Part shown: piece by piece, positions 32,826 to 41,414 of the stretch
Layout: the number at the start of each line of letters is the position of its first letter
Position numbering within the stretch: the stretch's first letter is position 1
NCBI GenBank assembly: GCA_002372325.1
Contig: DFFT01000184.1
Coordinates: 1 to 44,213, forward strand
Length of the DNA: 44,213 bases
Reading direction: 5' to 3'
Source of the DNA: Succinivibrionaceae bacterium UBA3769
GTDB taxonomy: Bacteria; Pseudomonadota; Gammaproteobacteria; Enterobacterales; Succinivibrionaceae
Position numbers and translations under genes: made by a program
The notes under the pieces: model-generated
The model's database searches: none
Told to the model about the DNA's origin: nothing
What the model saw: only the letters and a program-made list of their open reading frames with translations

Positions 32826-33140
32826 TTACAGCATGCCTAATTCCCGGGCTAATTCCCTGATGCGCGGCATGGGCAAATGAGTATATTTCTCCACAAGGGA
32901 TAAGTCCATGCGGTCGCGGATCATCTCCCTGACCTCTTCTTCTTTTTCAGCAAGAGCCTTTTTTCTCTCTTCGTCACGGCCTTCAGCACGGGCTCTTTCA
33001 AGACCAATCTGAATACCTTTATTCAGGATAGTCTTAGCCTCGTACTCCAAAATCTTTCCTCTCATGATATGTTCCGCTCCTTCCCGTACATTCTGATACT
33101 TCTCTGCAATGAGTGACATTACGTGATTAACCATGGCGCA
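32826..33140 (-). pseudogene. Rpn C-terminal module, copy 3
   Basis: Third C-terminal copy: AICAMVNHVMSLIAEKYQNV through MRGKILEYEAKTILNKG to IRELARELGML. The repeat zone is short (LERARAEGRDEERKK). The open frame continues to 33311 only through antisense of the exonuclease-paralog fragment. GAAGGAG precedes the internal ATG here too. Confidence 0.6.
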
Positions 33141-33149
33141 GATGGCATC

Positions 33150-33370
33150 TTTTGCTGCCGGCGCAAGACCGTTTATAACGAAGGCGAACTTAATGAGGAA
33201 CTGGAAGCGGCGCGGGACATTATGACGGATCCTGATGACCGCAATATCCGGGTTATCAAAACCCCCTGTGAGCGTACAGGAAGCACTGAGGAGCTTTCCG
33301 CAATTCCGCAAATAACCTGCCTTATCAGCGAACTTATGCAGCCTAAATCGGAAACTCCTTTTGAGTCATG
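33150..33370 (+). pseudogene. Exonuclease-paralog 3' fragment, copy 3
   Basis: Plus-strand remnant nearly identical to copy 1 at its left junction (GCCGGCGCAAGACCGTTTAT): KTVYNEGELNEELEAARDIM and DPDDRNIRVIKT are readable, with a short duplication (GCAATTCCGCAAATAACC) near 33300. Confidence 0.55.
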
Positions 33371-33419
33371 CCGGCAAGAAAGCCCCTGTCAGATGAAAGA
33401 ACATCCGGCGGGGCATTTT

Positions 33420-34463
33420 TTACAGCATGCCCAATCCGCTGGCTAATTCCCTGATGCGCGGCATTGGCAAATGAGTATATTTCTCCACAAGGGAGAAGTC
33501 CATGCGGTCGCGGATCATGTTCTTGGCCTCTTCTTCTTTTTCAGCAAGAGCCTTTTTTCTCTCTTCGTCACGGCCTTCATCAAAGCCTTCAGCACGGCCT
33601 TCATCAAAGCCTTCAGCACGGCCTTCAGTACGGCCTTTGTCAAAACCAATCTGAATACCTTTATTCAGGATAGTCTTAGCCTCGTACTCCAAAATCTTTC
33701 CTCTCATGATATGTTCCACTCCTTCCCGTACATTCTGATACTTCTCTGCAATGAGTGACATTACGTGATTAACCATGGCGCAGATGGCACTCTTCGTGAA
33801 TTCACTGATTTCTCCGGCCTGCTGCAATTCATCAAGCCTGGTTCGAATCAGACGGTATTCCTCCTTGAGCGTTTCAAGCTTTGTCTCGTCCGCAGCGCAG
33901 TCCGGAAGCTCCTTCTCGTGGCTGAATATGTAGAAGGGCAGGAAGAATATCAGTTTCTTGTCAAAAATATCCGCTAAGCTGTACTGCTGTACCTTGACTA
34001 TGGGTACAGTGTAGCCTGTTTCGCCGCCGGGAGTCACCACCCGGATGTTCATTGTGTCTGGCGAAGACTGAGTGTGGCGCAGGGCGAGTACCGCCGAATG
34101 GGGGAAGGACACGGTAAGGGTGCAGTCCGTCATCTCTCCTTCATCCAGGGCAATCTGGGCATCATATTCAAACATGCGAAGAAGTATAGAGCCATCCATA
34201 TTTGACTCGCATTCCAGATGATACCGTTTCTTCGCGCCATCGGAACAGACGATGACGAAGCTTGAGTCAGTGATACGCTTCTCTTCGCTGCTCCCGTCCT
34301 GAGCCAGAAAATGCTCGTTAATACCTAAGATGATTTTCTCTTTGCCTGTGTAGGTTTCGCCGAATGCCTCGTTTACCACCGGGATGATGAGTTCCGTGCA
34401 GTCGTTGAGCATAGTGCGGAACGAATCATCGTAGGCAGTTGGGCTGGGTTTCTGGTAGGTCAA
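33420..34463 (-). CDS. Rpn-like PD-(D/E)XK nuclease / putative transposase-family protein
   Basis: Full-length member of the Rpn-like family common in gut anaerobes. The N-terminal nuclease domain has TYQKPSPTAYDDSFRTMLND, NEHFLAQDG, KRITDSSFVIV and YHLECESNMDGSILLRMFEY, the D/E residues of the PD-(D/E)XK core. Then come VSFPHSAVLALRH and FFLPFYIFSHE, a helical linker, and the C-terminal module with 12-base-encoded repeats (FDEG/RAEG) and IRELASGLGML. I chose TTG at 34463, preceded by GGAAGGGG, which gives 347 aa starting LTYQKP; the upstream ATG extension lacks conservation. Such proteins cut DNA non-specifically and stimulate RecA-independent recombination, and related loci have been linked to phage defence. 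Confidence 0.8.
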   Translation of the reverse strand: MTYQKPSPTAYDDSFRTMLNDCTELIIPVVNEAFGETYTGKEKIILGINEHFLAQDGSSEEKRITDSSFVIVCSDGAKKRYHLECESNMDGSILLRMFEYDAQIALDEGEMTDCTLTVSFPHSAVLALRHTQSSPDTMNIRVVTPGGETGYTVPIVKVQQYSLADIFDKKLIFFLPFYIFSHEKELPDCAADETKLETLKEEYRLIRTRLDELQQAGEISEFTKSAICAMVNHVMSLIAEKYQNVREGVEHIMRGKILEYEAKTILNKGIQIGFDKGRTEGRAEGFDEGRAEGFDEGRDEERKKALAEKEEEAKNMIRDRMDFSLVEKYTHLPMPRIRELASGLGML

Positions 34464-34900
34464 GTTACATCCCCTTCCTCTTGATAATCCCGTTTTATCA
34501 TAAATCAACATCGCTCTGTGACAGAAGAAAGGCTGATCCTCTGTAACAATCTGCAAGATCCAGCGGTTTTAAACGTTTTTCTTGCGGGGTTACGATATCA
34601 TCCTATGCCCAAACCTGCCGTTTTTATCCTGCAGGGAGAGTTTTCGTTTTGTCTTTCATATCTGTATTCAGTGTTTCTGTTTTGGATGTATTATACAGTA
34701 TAGTTTATCAAGTGTCAATAGTCAGATAAACCACCTCCTGTAACAGAGCCGTTGTCATAAAAAGGCACGGCAGGCAACGGCTATGGGTATCCGTCGGTCA
34801 TGCCAGTCCTTGCCGACCGGATAACAGAAGATTGTTTGTTCCCGCATTTCAGAGCTTCACAGCCTGTGACGAAAATCCGGAAAACAGCAGGTACCAATCT
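34464..34900. other. Intergenic region upstream of the Rpn gene
   Basis: No gene is seen. The stretch at 34600-34730 is AT-rich (TATTATACAGTATAGTTTATC near 34690) and probably holds the leftward Rpn promoter. The remaining sequence up to the terminator at 34914 has no recognisable structure. Confidence 0.4.
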
Positions 34901-34908
34901 TAAAACTC

Positions 34909-34947
34909 AAAAACCCCGCCTCCGGAAAGCCGTTTTCGGAGGCGGGG
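34909..34947 (-). terminator. Terminator of the lipoprotein unit
   Basis: CCCCGCCTCCG (34914-34924) pairs perfectly with CGGAGGCGGGG (34937-34947). On the minus strand it runs into TTTTT (34909-34913), about 65 bases after the lipoprotein stop. Confidence 0.85.
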
Positions 34948-35011
34948 CTTTGTTTCATCCCGGAGCCGGAACTCCGGAAATGCCGTGAGCTATTTCCCGG
35001 CGCGGGGACTC

Positions 35012-35764
35012 TCAGCGCATTACCTTAATTTTCCGGGCAATGCAGGCATCAATTTCGGACAGCATTTCGTTTCCGGTGCTGATGATATCTTCCTCAGGCA
35101 GGGACAGGATTCTGCCGAACTTGCGATCTTTGCAGTTTTCGGTCAGGGTGACGCCGTTTGTCTTCACCACAGTTACAGCGATGTCGTAGTTGTACCCGAA
35201 TTTGATATTGGCAGAATCAATAACATCCGCCCAAAACTCTCCGATGGTTAGAATTTTGGCAGTGGATTTGAGCATGCTGGCGGTGGAGCTGTCATTCTGG
35301 CTCTGCTCGTAAAATATGTCATCTCTGAGAAAGGACACCCACATTTTTTTCACGGAAACATCAACAGAGGCAATATTGTCAGGCACCTGATCCCCAAAGG
35401 CCCGGGCGACATCGTTTGCCAGAACCTCGGGAACAGTGGTGTTCATGATGAGATTATTCAGGCTCCTTTCAAAATTAGCGCTGAGAAAGCCGATGGTGAT
35501 AAGCCGTCTTTCCGGGGTGTCCGGATAATACGAGGCAATCCAGTGCGCGGTGCCGTCGCCTATGCCTCCCTCCTCCACAAAGGGCCGTTTGTCGGTTACA
35601 TGGATCTTGTCGCTTGCAGACGCGGCGGGCTGGCTGACATTCATGGTGTACAGTTTAGAAGGGATCAGTCTCCCGGAGCTGTCATGGGTATCGGCGCAGC
35701 CGTTCAGGGCGGAACACAGCAAAACCAGCGCTGCCGGAAGTATTCTGGGCATGGTCATTTTCAT
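35012..35764 (-). CDS. Putative lipoprotein of unknown function
   Basis: A 250-aa protein with a lipoprotein signal peptide: a basic start, a hydrophobic ILPAALVLLCSAL and a lipobox LNGC near residues 20-23. The mature part shows no family I recognise: mixed alpha/beta with DKIHVTDKRPFVEEGGIGDG and a C-terminal CIARKI. It overlaps by one base the end of the upstream lipoprotein gene, so the two are co-transcribed and share the downstream terminator. Probably attached to a membrane facing the periplasm. Confidence 0.7.
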   Translation of the reverse strand: MKMTMPRILPAALVLLCSALNGCADTHDSSGRLIPSKLYTMNVSQPAASASDKIHVTDKRPFVEEGGIGDGTAHWIASYYPDTPERRLITIGFLSANFERSLNNLIMNTTVPEVLANDVARAFGDQVPDNIASVDVSVKKMWVSFLRDDIFYEQSQNDSSTASMLKSTAKILTIGEFWADVIDSANIKFGYNYDIAVTVVKTNGVTLTENCKDRKFGRILSLPEEDIISTGNEMLSEIDACIARKIKVMR

Positions 35765-36225
35765 CAGTTACGCTCCTCTGCTACACGGTCGCTTTCCAGA
35801 ACCAGTTTCTTGCCGTCCTCCTCGGGAAGGATGGAAAACGTGGCGTTGAAGTAGTTGTATTCCACAAACTTATTCTTGTTTTCTTCGGTCTTGACCCGGA
35901 AAAACAGCGATTGCTTGTTCCCGCCGGTAAGAACCGCATTGGCAAGCTGAAACTCGCTGGCCATCAGACTGTGGCTGCCAACGGGAAGAGTCGTGTAGTA
36001 AAAATCGCCGCTTCCCAGCCTCGCCGCCTTTTGATTGTCGATATAAAGATCAACCGATTTATATGAGCCTAAAAGGTGCGATTCGCGAATAATGTACAAA
36101 CCTCCCTGACCGGCAGCCGGCGCCGGAAAGCTCCGGGCATGCTCCGTATCAGCGTCATCCATGCGGCTGACGCATCCGGCAGTCATCATAAGAGCGCAGA
36201 TTATCAAAGCGCATTTTCTGATCAT
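35764..36225 (-). CDS. DUF2846-like lipoprotein
   Basis: A 153-aa lipoprotein. MIRKCALIICALMMTAGC gives the signal peptide and lipobox (TAGC). The mature region has GGLYIIRESHLLGSYKSVDL, IDNQKAARLGSGDFYYTTL and PVGSHSLMASE, matching the pattern of DUF2846-type beta proteins (Y..R......... v.ldg..vg.l..g.y....v.pG.h.l). ATG at 36225, with GAGGACAGAACGA before it, is preferred to the longer frame from 36450, which has no signal sequence. First gene of a two-gene lipoprotein unit. Confidence 0.65.
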   Translation of the reverse strand: MIRKCALIICALMMTAGCVSRMDDADTEHARSFPAPAAGQGGLYIIRESHLLGSYKSVDLYIDNQKAARLGSGDFYYTTLPVGSHSLMASEFQLANAVLTGGNKQSLFFRVKTEENKNKFVEYNYFNATFSILPEEDGKKLVLESDRVAEERN

Positions 36226-36463
36226 TCGTTCTGTCCTCACATTGCTAATTGAACATCCGGGCATTTTTGCCGCCTGCCGATTCAGGCAAAAGACAAGCCT
36301 CCGCCATTCTGACAGGGCGGCCGGGCCGGCGCGGAACTCCTGAGGCAAAGTATAGTCCGTCTTTGAGTTCGTAACCGGGGATGCGGTCACAGAATGGTTA
36401 ATCGCAGGGCTTCCGGGTTTTCCCGGTCTTCTCCCCGTTTGTTTGCGCATTTCCCAAAAAAAG

Positions 36464-36484
36464 AACCCCGCAAGCTGCGGGGTT
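36464..36484 (-). terminator. Terminator after nrdD
   Basis: AACCCCGC (36464-36471) and GCGGGGTT (36477-36484) form an 8-bp stem with a 5-base loop. On the minus strand a T-rich tail (TCTTTTTTT, from 36455-36463) follows. It closes nrdD without room for nrdG. Confidence 0.85.
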
Positions 36485-36526
36485 TTCTGCTGAGCCGCAG
36501 CTATGCCGCGGCGGCGGGGAACCGGA

Positions 36527-38659
36527 TCAGAGATGCTTGACGCGTCTCTGCACCTCCTTCTGCTTGCCCTCGTTGAACGGACGGGAATCAGGAGCGCCCA
36601 GGTAGCCGCAGACTCTTCTTATTACCGAAGACTTCCCCGGATCCTTGTTGCCGCACTTAGGACATTCAAAGCCCTTGCTGGTGCAGGAGAATTCGCCCTT
36701 GAAGCCGCAGATGTAGCACTCGTCGATAGGAGTGTTGGTGCCGAAGTAGGGGATCTTGTCATAGGTGTAATCCCAGACATCCTCAATGCCCTCGGTGTTG
36801 CTGCGCATGTTGGGGAACTCCGCATAGCAGATAAAGCCGCCGGAAGCCAGATCCGGATAACCTCTCTCGAAATCGATCTTGGCGTAGGGATCCACTTTTC
36901 TGTTAACGTCCAGATGGAAGCTGTTGGTGTAGTAGCCCTTGTCAGTGACTCCCGGAATGGAACCGAACTCTGCGGAATCCAGCTTGCAGAAGCGGTTGCA
37001 GAGGTTTTCCGCCGGGGTGCTGTAGAGACTGAAGCCGTAGCCGGTTTCCTTCTTCCAGCGGTCGCAGGCTTCCCGGAGGTGTCTCACAATGGCCAGTCCC
37101 TTTTCCCGCAGGGTTTCGTCATCAAAGATATGCTTCTCGGTGCCGTAGAGGGCGTTGATGGTCTCGTGAATGCCGATGTAGCCCAGGGAAATGGAAGCCC
37201 GGCCGTTCTTGAAGATGCCGCTGATGGGATCATCGGCCTTGAGACGCACGCCGCAGGCTCCTTCCATATAGAGGATCGGCGCTACCTTGGCCTTGACGTT
37301 GTCCAGCCGGTGGATTCTTTCCATAAGAGCCCGATAGCAGAGATCCAGCCTCTGATCCAGAATTTCGTAGAACTTCTTCTCATCATGGTTGGCTTCAATG
37401 CCGATCCGGGGCAGGTTCAGGCTGACCACGCCCAGATTGTTCCGGCCGTCGTGCTCCAGCTCGCCCTCGGCATTGCAGTAAGGGGCGAGGAAGCTGCGGC
37501 AGCCCATGGGAGCCTTGAAGGAGCCGGTAACCCGAATTACCTGCTCGTAGTTCAGGATATCCGGATACATTCTCTTGCTGGAGCATTCCAGGGCGATCTG
37601 CTTGATGTCATAGTTGGGATCTTCGGGACGGAAGTTCACGCCGTCCTTGATGGCAAACACCAGCTTGGGGAATACGGCGGTCTTTTTGTTCCGGCCTAAT
37701 CCGGCAATGCGGTTTTTCAGAATGGAGGTCTGAATAAGCCGGGATTCCCAGGAGGTGCCCAGACCGAAGCCCAGAGTCACGAAGGGAGTCTGGCCGTTGG
37801 CGGTATGCAGGGTGTTGATCTCGTATTCCAGAGACTGGAAGGCGTCATAGCAGTCCTTCTCGGTGCGGGAGCGGGCATAGCTTTCAGCCTCAGGCACCCG
37901 CCACTCCCGGGCGATTTCCAGATTCTTTTCATAGCTCTTGGTAACGTACGGAGCCAGCACCTCGTCAATGCGGTTAATGGTGGTGCCGCCGTAGATATGG
38001 CTGGCCACCTGGGCGATGATCTGGGCGGTAACGGCCGTGGCGGTGAGAATGGAATGCGGGGTTTCAATCTCGGCATTGCCCATCTTGAAGCCGTTGGTCA
38101 GCATCTCCTTGAGATCAATGAGCATGCAGTTGAACATGGGGAACAGGGGAGAGTAGTCCAGATCATGGAAATGGATCTCGCCCTTTTCATGAGCCTCCAC
38201 AATGTCCTGGGGCAGCATATGGGTCTTGGCGTAGTGCTTGGCCACGATGCCGGCTAAAAGATCCCGCTGGGTGGGGATGACGCGGCTGTCCTTGTTGGCG
38301 TTTTCGTTCAGGATGTCCGGATTGTTCTGCTCAATGAGGCTTTCGATGTCCTGAATGAGCTTGCTGTGCTTCTCGCGGATGCGATCCCGGTCATGACGGT
38401 ATTCGATGTAGGCCCGGGCCACCTGCTTGTAGCGGGTGTCCATAAGATGATTTTCCACCATGGTCTGCACTTCGGCGATATCCACCGAGGTCATGCCCTT
38501 GATTTTGCTGAAGATGAACTTTTCCACCTCGACGCAGAGAGCCAGGTCTCTGAGACCGCAGGCATCACATGCCTTGGATACGGCTTTAACAATGCGATTG
38601 CCATCGTAGGGAACCTTGCTGCCGTCCCTTTTGATGATCACGATCTGGGATGCTTCCAC
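36527..38659 (-). CDS. nrdD: Anaerobic ribonucleoside-triphosphate reductase
   Basis: Class III ribonucleotide reductase, a glycyl-radical enzyme that makes dNTPs without oxygen. The N-terminal ATP-cone begins IIKRDGSKVPYDGNRI. Strongly conserved blocks follow: HFHDLDYSPLFPMFNC, SHIYGGTTINRIDEVLAP, FGLGTSWESRLIQ, and ENLCNRFCKLDSAEFG. The four zinc cysteines are CYICGF...C.KCG, and the C-terminal glycyl-radical site is RRVCGYLGAPDSRPF with the terminal RRVKHL. The whole length (about 710 aa) agrees with E. coli NrdD (712 aa). I prefer GTG at 38659, with GGAG seven bases upstream, over TTG at 38665, which is too close to it. The activase gene nrdG, usually adjacent, is absent. Confidence 0.97.
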   Translation of the reverse strand: MEASQIVIIKRDGSKVPYDGNRIVKAVSKACDACGLRDLALCVEVEKFIFSKIKGMTSVDIAEVQTMVENHLMDTRYKQVARAYIEYRHDRDRIREKHSKLIQDIESLIEQNNPDILNENANKDSRVIPTQRDLLAGIVAKHYAKTHMLPQDIVEAHEKGEIHFHDLDYSPLFPMFNCMLIDLKEMLTNGFKMGNAEIETPHSILTATAVTAQIIAQVASHIYGGTTINRIDEVLAPYVTKSYEKNLEIAREWRVPEAESYARSRTEKDCYDAFQSLEYEINTLHTANGQTPFVTLGFGLGTSWESRLIQTSILKNRIAGLGRNKKTAVFPKLVFAIKDGVNFRPEDPNYDIKQIALECSSKRMYPDILNYEQVIRVTGSFKAPMGCRSFLAPYCNAEGELEHDGRNNLGVVSLNLPRIGIEANHDEKKFYEILDQRLDLCYRALMERIHRLDNVKAKVAPILYMEGACGVRLKADDPISGIFKNGRASISLGYIGIHETINALYGTEKHIFDDETLREKGLAIVRHLREACDRWKKETGYGFSLYSTPAENLCNRFCKLDSAEFGSIPGVTDKGYYTNSFHLDVNRKVDPYAKIDFERGYPDLASGGFICYAEFPNMRSNTEGIEDVWDYTYDKIPYFGTNTPIDECYICGFKGEFSCTSKGFECPKCGNKDPGKSSVIRRVCGYLGAPDSRPFNEGKQKEVQRRVKHL

Positions 38660-38889
38660 AATCAAACTCCGTTTTACTGCTTTTAGTTATGATGTCTTTG
38701 CCGCCGGAGATGGCTCCGCAACGGGGCGCCGCCGGCCGGAACGCTGCCGTTCTCTCCGGAAATTCCGGACTGAACGGATGATGTTTTCGGGGAGGCTCGT
38801 GAGGGGCCCCCTTAAGTGAGAACAAATTTAACTACAAAAAAACGAACTCGTAAATAGGGAAAAAACTTTATTTAAAATTGTTGAATTAA

Positions 38890-38903
38890 TTGATCCAGAT
38901 CAA
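38890..38903 (-). promoter_or_regulatory. FNR-type binding site upstream of nrdD
   Basis: TTGATCCAGATCAA is a perfect match to the FNR consensus TTGAT-N4-ATCAA, about 230 bases upstream of the nrdD start. FNR activation under anaerobiosis fits the enzyme encoded and is known for nrdDG in E. coli. Confidence 0.75.
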
Positions 38904-38977
38904 TGAATTTTTTAAAACACAACATGGAGTATTGTGGAATAATGCTCAAAATGACTTTTGCACAAAAGAAAAAACAA

Positions 38978-39035
38978 TCACCATATACAGTGCCAATTTG
39001 GGAAAACAGCCTGAAAAAACCACTATATCTAGTAG
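38978..39035 (-). promoter_or_regulatory. Pair of NrdR boxes upstream of nrdD
   Basis: TCACCATATACAGTGC (38978-38993) and CCACTATATCTAGTAG (39020-39035) both match the NrdR-box consensus acaCwAtATaTwGtgt. They are 42 bases apart, four helical turns, so both lie on the same face of the DNA as expected for cooperative NrdR repression; three turns is the more usual spacing. They lie beyond the FNR site relative to nrdD. Confidence 0.7.
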
Positions 39036-39539
39036 TAGCAAAAATACTATCAACAGATGAAAAATGATACGTATCCCTATTTGTTTTTGACTGTGAAAAA
39101 AGTCATGGGCGGCAGGATCTTTGAATTCCGGATTCCGCCGGCTTTTTTGAAATTTTTATAGCGATAACTTCAGTAATCAGAGGGCCGGTATACGGATCAT
39201 TCCCGGGATCCCTCTTGTTGTGGATTAGTGTTGGGGAAAAGTTTTTAGGCGGTTTCCCCCGCCCGGAAAAATTTTTTCAAATTGAAGCCTGGGCCTCATG
39301 TGATCTCCGGCAGAAAACCGGCATTAAGAAGTCAGCCGGAAGAAAAAGCCGCTCATTTTTCAGGGCGGCGCGGTTTTTTCAGGACTCCGGAGAGCCGGAT
39401 GCCGTTTCCGGAGGAGGCTTGACTTCCTCTGGCCGGTCTCTGCTCCGGCGTGGCTTCGGGCCGGGTTCTGACATATAATAGCTCCCCGAACCTGCCGGGA
39501 ATGCGCCGGCATGAAAACCGGCGGAGGCTGGGGGAGGAC

Positions 39540-40391
39540 ATGATAACAATGAAGAAGCATATTGCCGCCCGGGAAGGCTTTTTTAAGGAGTACCGCTTCC
39601 GGATCCTTCTGGGAGCGGCGCTGTGTTCCGGGATCCTGGCCGGAATCGCCGCCGCCCGCGGCGAGGTCTCCGGGCCGGCGGCGGCTGTTCCGGCTCTCCC
39701 GGTTCCCGCAGGGAGCCAGGAGGTTCCGGTAAGATATCTGGGGGAATACCATGCCGGTGATTACCCCTTTGCCTCCCTGAAAAAGGCCGAGGCGGCCGCG
39801 GGCAGAAAATTCAGCCGGAGCTGCTCCCGGGCCCGGGATTACTCTACCGAAGGATATCTCTGCCGGAATCCCCGCCTGCTCTTTCTGGAGGAAGAGCTTC
39901 TGAGGCTTAAGGGGCAGAATCCGGACACCGAGGCCTACCTTAACGGCGGGCTGCTTTTTCGGGAGGAGTTTGCCTCCTGCATGAACGAGGAGTATCCCGC
40001 TCGCTGCATCGAGTACGCCGTGCTCCGGGAATACTCCCTCTGGCAGACCCGGCTCCGTCAGGTTTCCTTTCAGGACGTGACGTACGAATGCTCCGGAGGG
40101 ACCGGTCTTCTGGTGCGCTACTACGATTCCGAAATGCCCGCCGCCCGGGTGTGCTTCAGCGAGGATCGGGAGTGTCTTAAGGGGCCGGGCAGCCTGCTTT
40201 ATCTGTTTCCGGGAAACCGCGGGAGATTCTTTTCTGACGGAAGCTCCCGGGGCTCTGACTCCGGTGATCCGGAAAGACTCTATCCGGTAAGAAACGGTGC
40301 CCGCTACGAGAGATCCCACGGCGTGGCCCTTCATTGCCTTGCCGTCGCTCCCGGGAAAGCCGGGAATCCGGATGAGAACGCCGCCGAATAA
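39540..40391 (+). CDS. Membrane-anchored lysozyme-inhibitor-like protein (LprI- and MliC-like parts)
   Basis: A 283-aa protein. A basic N-terminus precedes a hydrophobic segment (about 20-38, ILLGAALCSGILAGIAAA), either an uncleaved anchor or a signal peptide. Residues about 90-120 (FSRSCSRARDYSTEGYLC, PRLLFLEEELLRL) follow the C-x-x-A...iC..p.L..ld..L pattern of LprI-type lysozyme-inhibitor domains. Residues about 180-215 (VTYECSGGTGLLVRYYD, AARVCF) resemble the MliC/PliC beta fold (y.C..g..l.v.yy...aa.v.f). Inferred role: protection of peptidoglycan from host lysozyme. ATG at 39540 (GGGGGAGGAC upstream) or 39549 is possible; the similarity is by pattern only. Confidence 0.55.
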   Translation: MITMKKHIAAREGFFKEYRFRILLGAALCSGILAGIAAARGEVSGPAAAVPALPVPAGSQEVPVRYLGEYHAGDYPFASLKKAEAAAGRKFSRSCSRARDYSTEGYLCRNPRLLFLEEELLRLKGQNPDTEAYLNGGLLFREEFASCMNEEYPARCIEYAVLREYSLWQTRLRQVSFQDVTYECSGGTGLLVRYYDSEMPAARVCFSEDRECLKGPGSLLYLFPGNRGRFFSDGSSRGSDSGDPERLYPVRNGARYERSHGVALHCLAVAPGKAGNPDENAAE

Positions 40392-40424
40392 AGGAAACGG
40401 CAGAGACTGCGGCGCGTCCGGGCG

Positions 40425-40452
40425 CAAAAAAGCCTTTCCGCTGCCGGAAAGG
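40425..40452 (-). terminator. Terminator after rpiA
   Basis: GCCTTTCCG (40432-40440) and CGGAAAGGC (40444-40452) form a 9-bp stem with a 3-base loop. On the minus strand TTTTTT follows (rpiA direction). Confidence 0.85.
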
Positions 40453-40491
40453 CTCTCAACTGTGCATAACTGAGACCGCAGTCAGCCGGGG

Positions 40492-41151
40492 TTATTTTTC
40501 GGAAACCCGGACGCCGTCCTCTGTTCCCACAATGAGCACATCCGCGCCCCGGCGGGAGAATATCCCCACGGTAACCACTCCGGGAATGGCGTTGATTGCC
40601 TGCTCCAGTTCCCCGGGATTGGTGATGCTGAGATCATGCACATCCAGAATCTGGTTCCCGTTGTCAGTCACGCAGTCCCGGCGCCAGACCGGATTTCCGC
40701 CCAGCTTTCGGAGCTCCCGGGCCACGTACTCCCGGGCCATGGGGATAACCTCCACCGGCAGCGGAAAACGTCCCAGCACGTCCACAGTCTTGCTGTCGTC
40801 CACAATGCAGACGAATTTTCTGGCTACCGCGGCGACGATCTTTTCCCGGGTGAGGGCCGCGCCGCCGCCCTTGATCATTTCAAGCCGGGGATTAACTTCA
40901 TCGGCGCCGTCCACGTAGATGTCAAAGTGATCCACCTCGTTAAGATCCAGCACCGGAATGCCCAATTTCATGAGCTTTTCGGTAGAAGTCCGGGAGCTGG
41001 AAACCGCGCCGCGGATCCGCTCCCTGATTTCCTGAAGTCCTTCGATGAAATAGTTGACAGTGGAACCCGTGCCCACTCCGAGCACCGCATTATCCTCTAC
41101 ATATTTCAGAGCTTCTCTGGCTGCATTCTGTTTTCTGGTATTCTGGCTCAT
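40492..41151 (-). CDS. rpiA: Ribose-5-phosphate isomerase A
   Basis: A 219-aa enzyme of the pentose phosphate pathway interconverting ribose 5-phosphate and ribulose 5-phosphate. It shows LGVGTGSTVNYFI (substrate phosphate loop), SSSRTSTEKL, IYVDGADEVNPRLEMIKGGG with the catalytic Asp residues, ALTREKIVA, and CIVDDSK. The length equals E. coli RpiA (219 aa). The order rpiA - fau - 6S RNA - zapA on one strand resembles E. coli, where serA sits between; serA is absent here. Confidence 0.96.
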   Translation of the reverse strand: MSQNTRKQNAAREALKYVEDNAVLGVGTGSTVNYFIEGLQEIRERIRGAVSSSRTSTEKLMKLGIPVLDLNEVDHFDIYVDGADEVNPRLEMIKGGGAALTREKIVAAVARKFVCIVDDSKTVDVLGRFPLPVEVIPMAREYVARELRKLGGNPVWRRDCVTDNGNQILDVHDLSITNPGELEQAINAIPGVVTVGIFSRRGADVLIVGTEDGVRVSEK

Positions 41152-41414
41152 GGCAAATTATCCGCTGGTTCTGATCTGTGAACATGCGCATTATACGCCG
41201 GTGATTTAAATTGACAATACACAGTTTTGATTTCAGATCCGTGACAGGCATCAAAGTCTTACATGGCGCCGGGAACATTTTCCGGGCTGTTTCTGCTGCT
41301 CATGAAAAGAAAGAGAAGGACTCGCCGGCCTGCCGCTAAGAGCCGGTCTGAAAGGAGACCGGCCGGTGCCTGGCGGCGATGAATTTCCGGGCCGTAAAAA
41401 ATGAGGGCGTAAAA

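Larger units (their letters stand above)
31330..33420. repeat. Tandem array of duplicated convergent 3' ends (Rpn nuclease / exonuclease paralog)
   Basis: Three extra copies of a composite unit lie between the intact exonuclease paralog (left, plus strand) and the intact Rpn gene (right, minus strand). Each unit has a minus-strand Rpn C-terminal piece (31388-31684, 31964-about 32470, 32826-33140) joined to a plus-strand copy of the exonuclease-paralog 3' end plus its terminator (about 31695-31965, 32488-32826, 33150-33420). The junctions at about 31690 and 33145 are nearly identical (ATGGCATCTTTTGCTGCCGG), while the one near 32485 joins different points. This pattern indicates serial tandem duplication of a fused segment. 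Confidence 0.8.
38660..39539. other. Long regulatory intergenic region upstream of nrdD
   Basis: About 880 bases without a gene. The half next to nrdD (38820-39070) is AT-rich and holds the FNR and NrdR-type sites. From 39200 to 39539 the sequence is GC-richer; no conserved frame was recognised. The divergent gene at 39540 probably has its promoter here. Confidence 0.5.

Noticed and set aside
36503..37699. 398-aa plus-strand frame opposite nrdD
   Set aside because: Antisense shadow of nrdD, whose conservation with E. coli NrdD is unmistakable.
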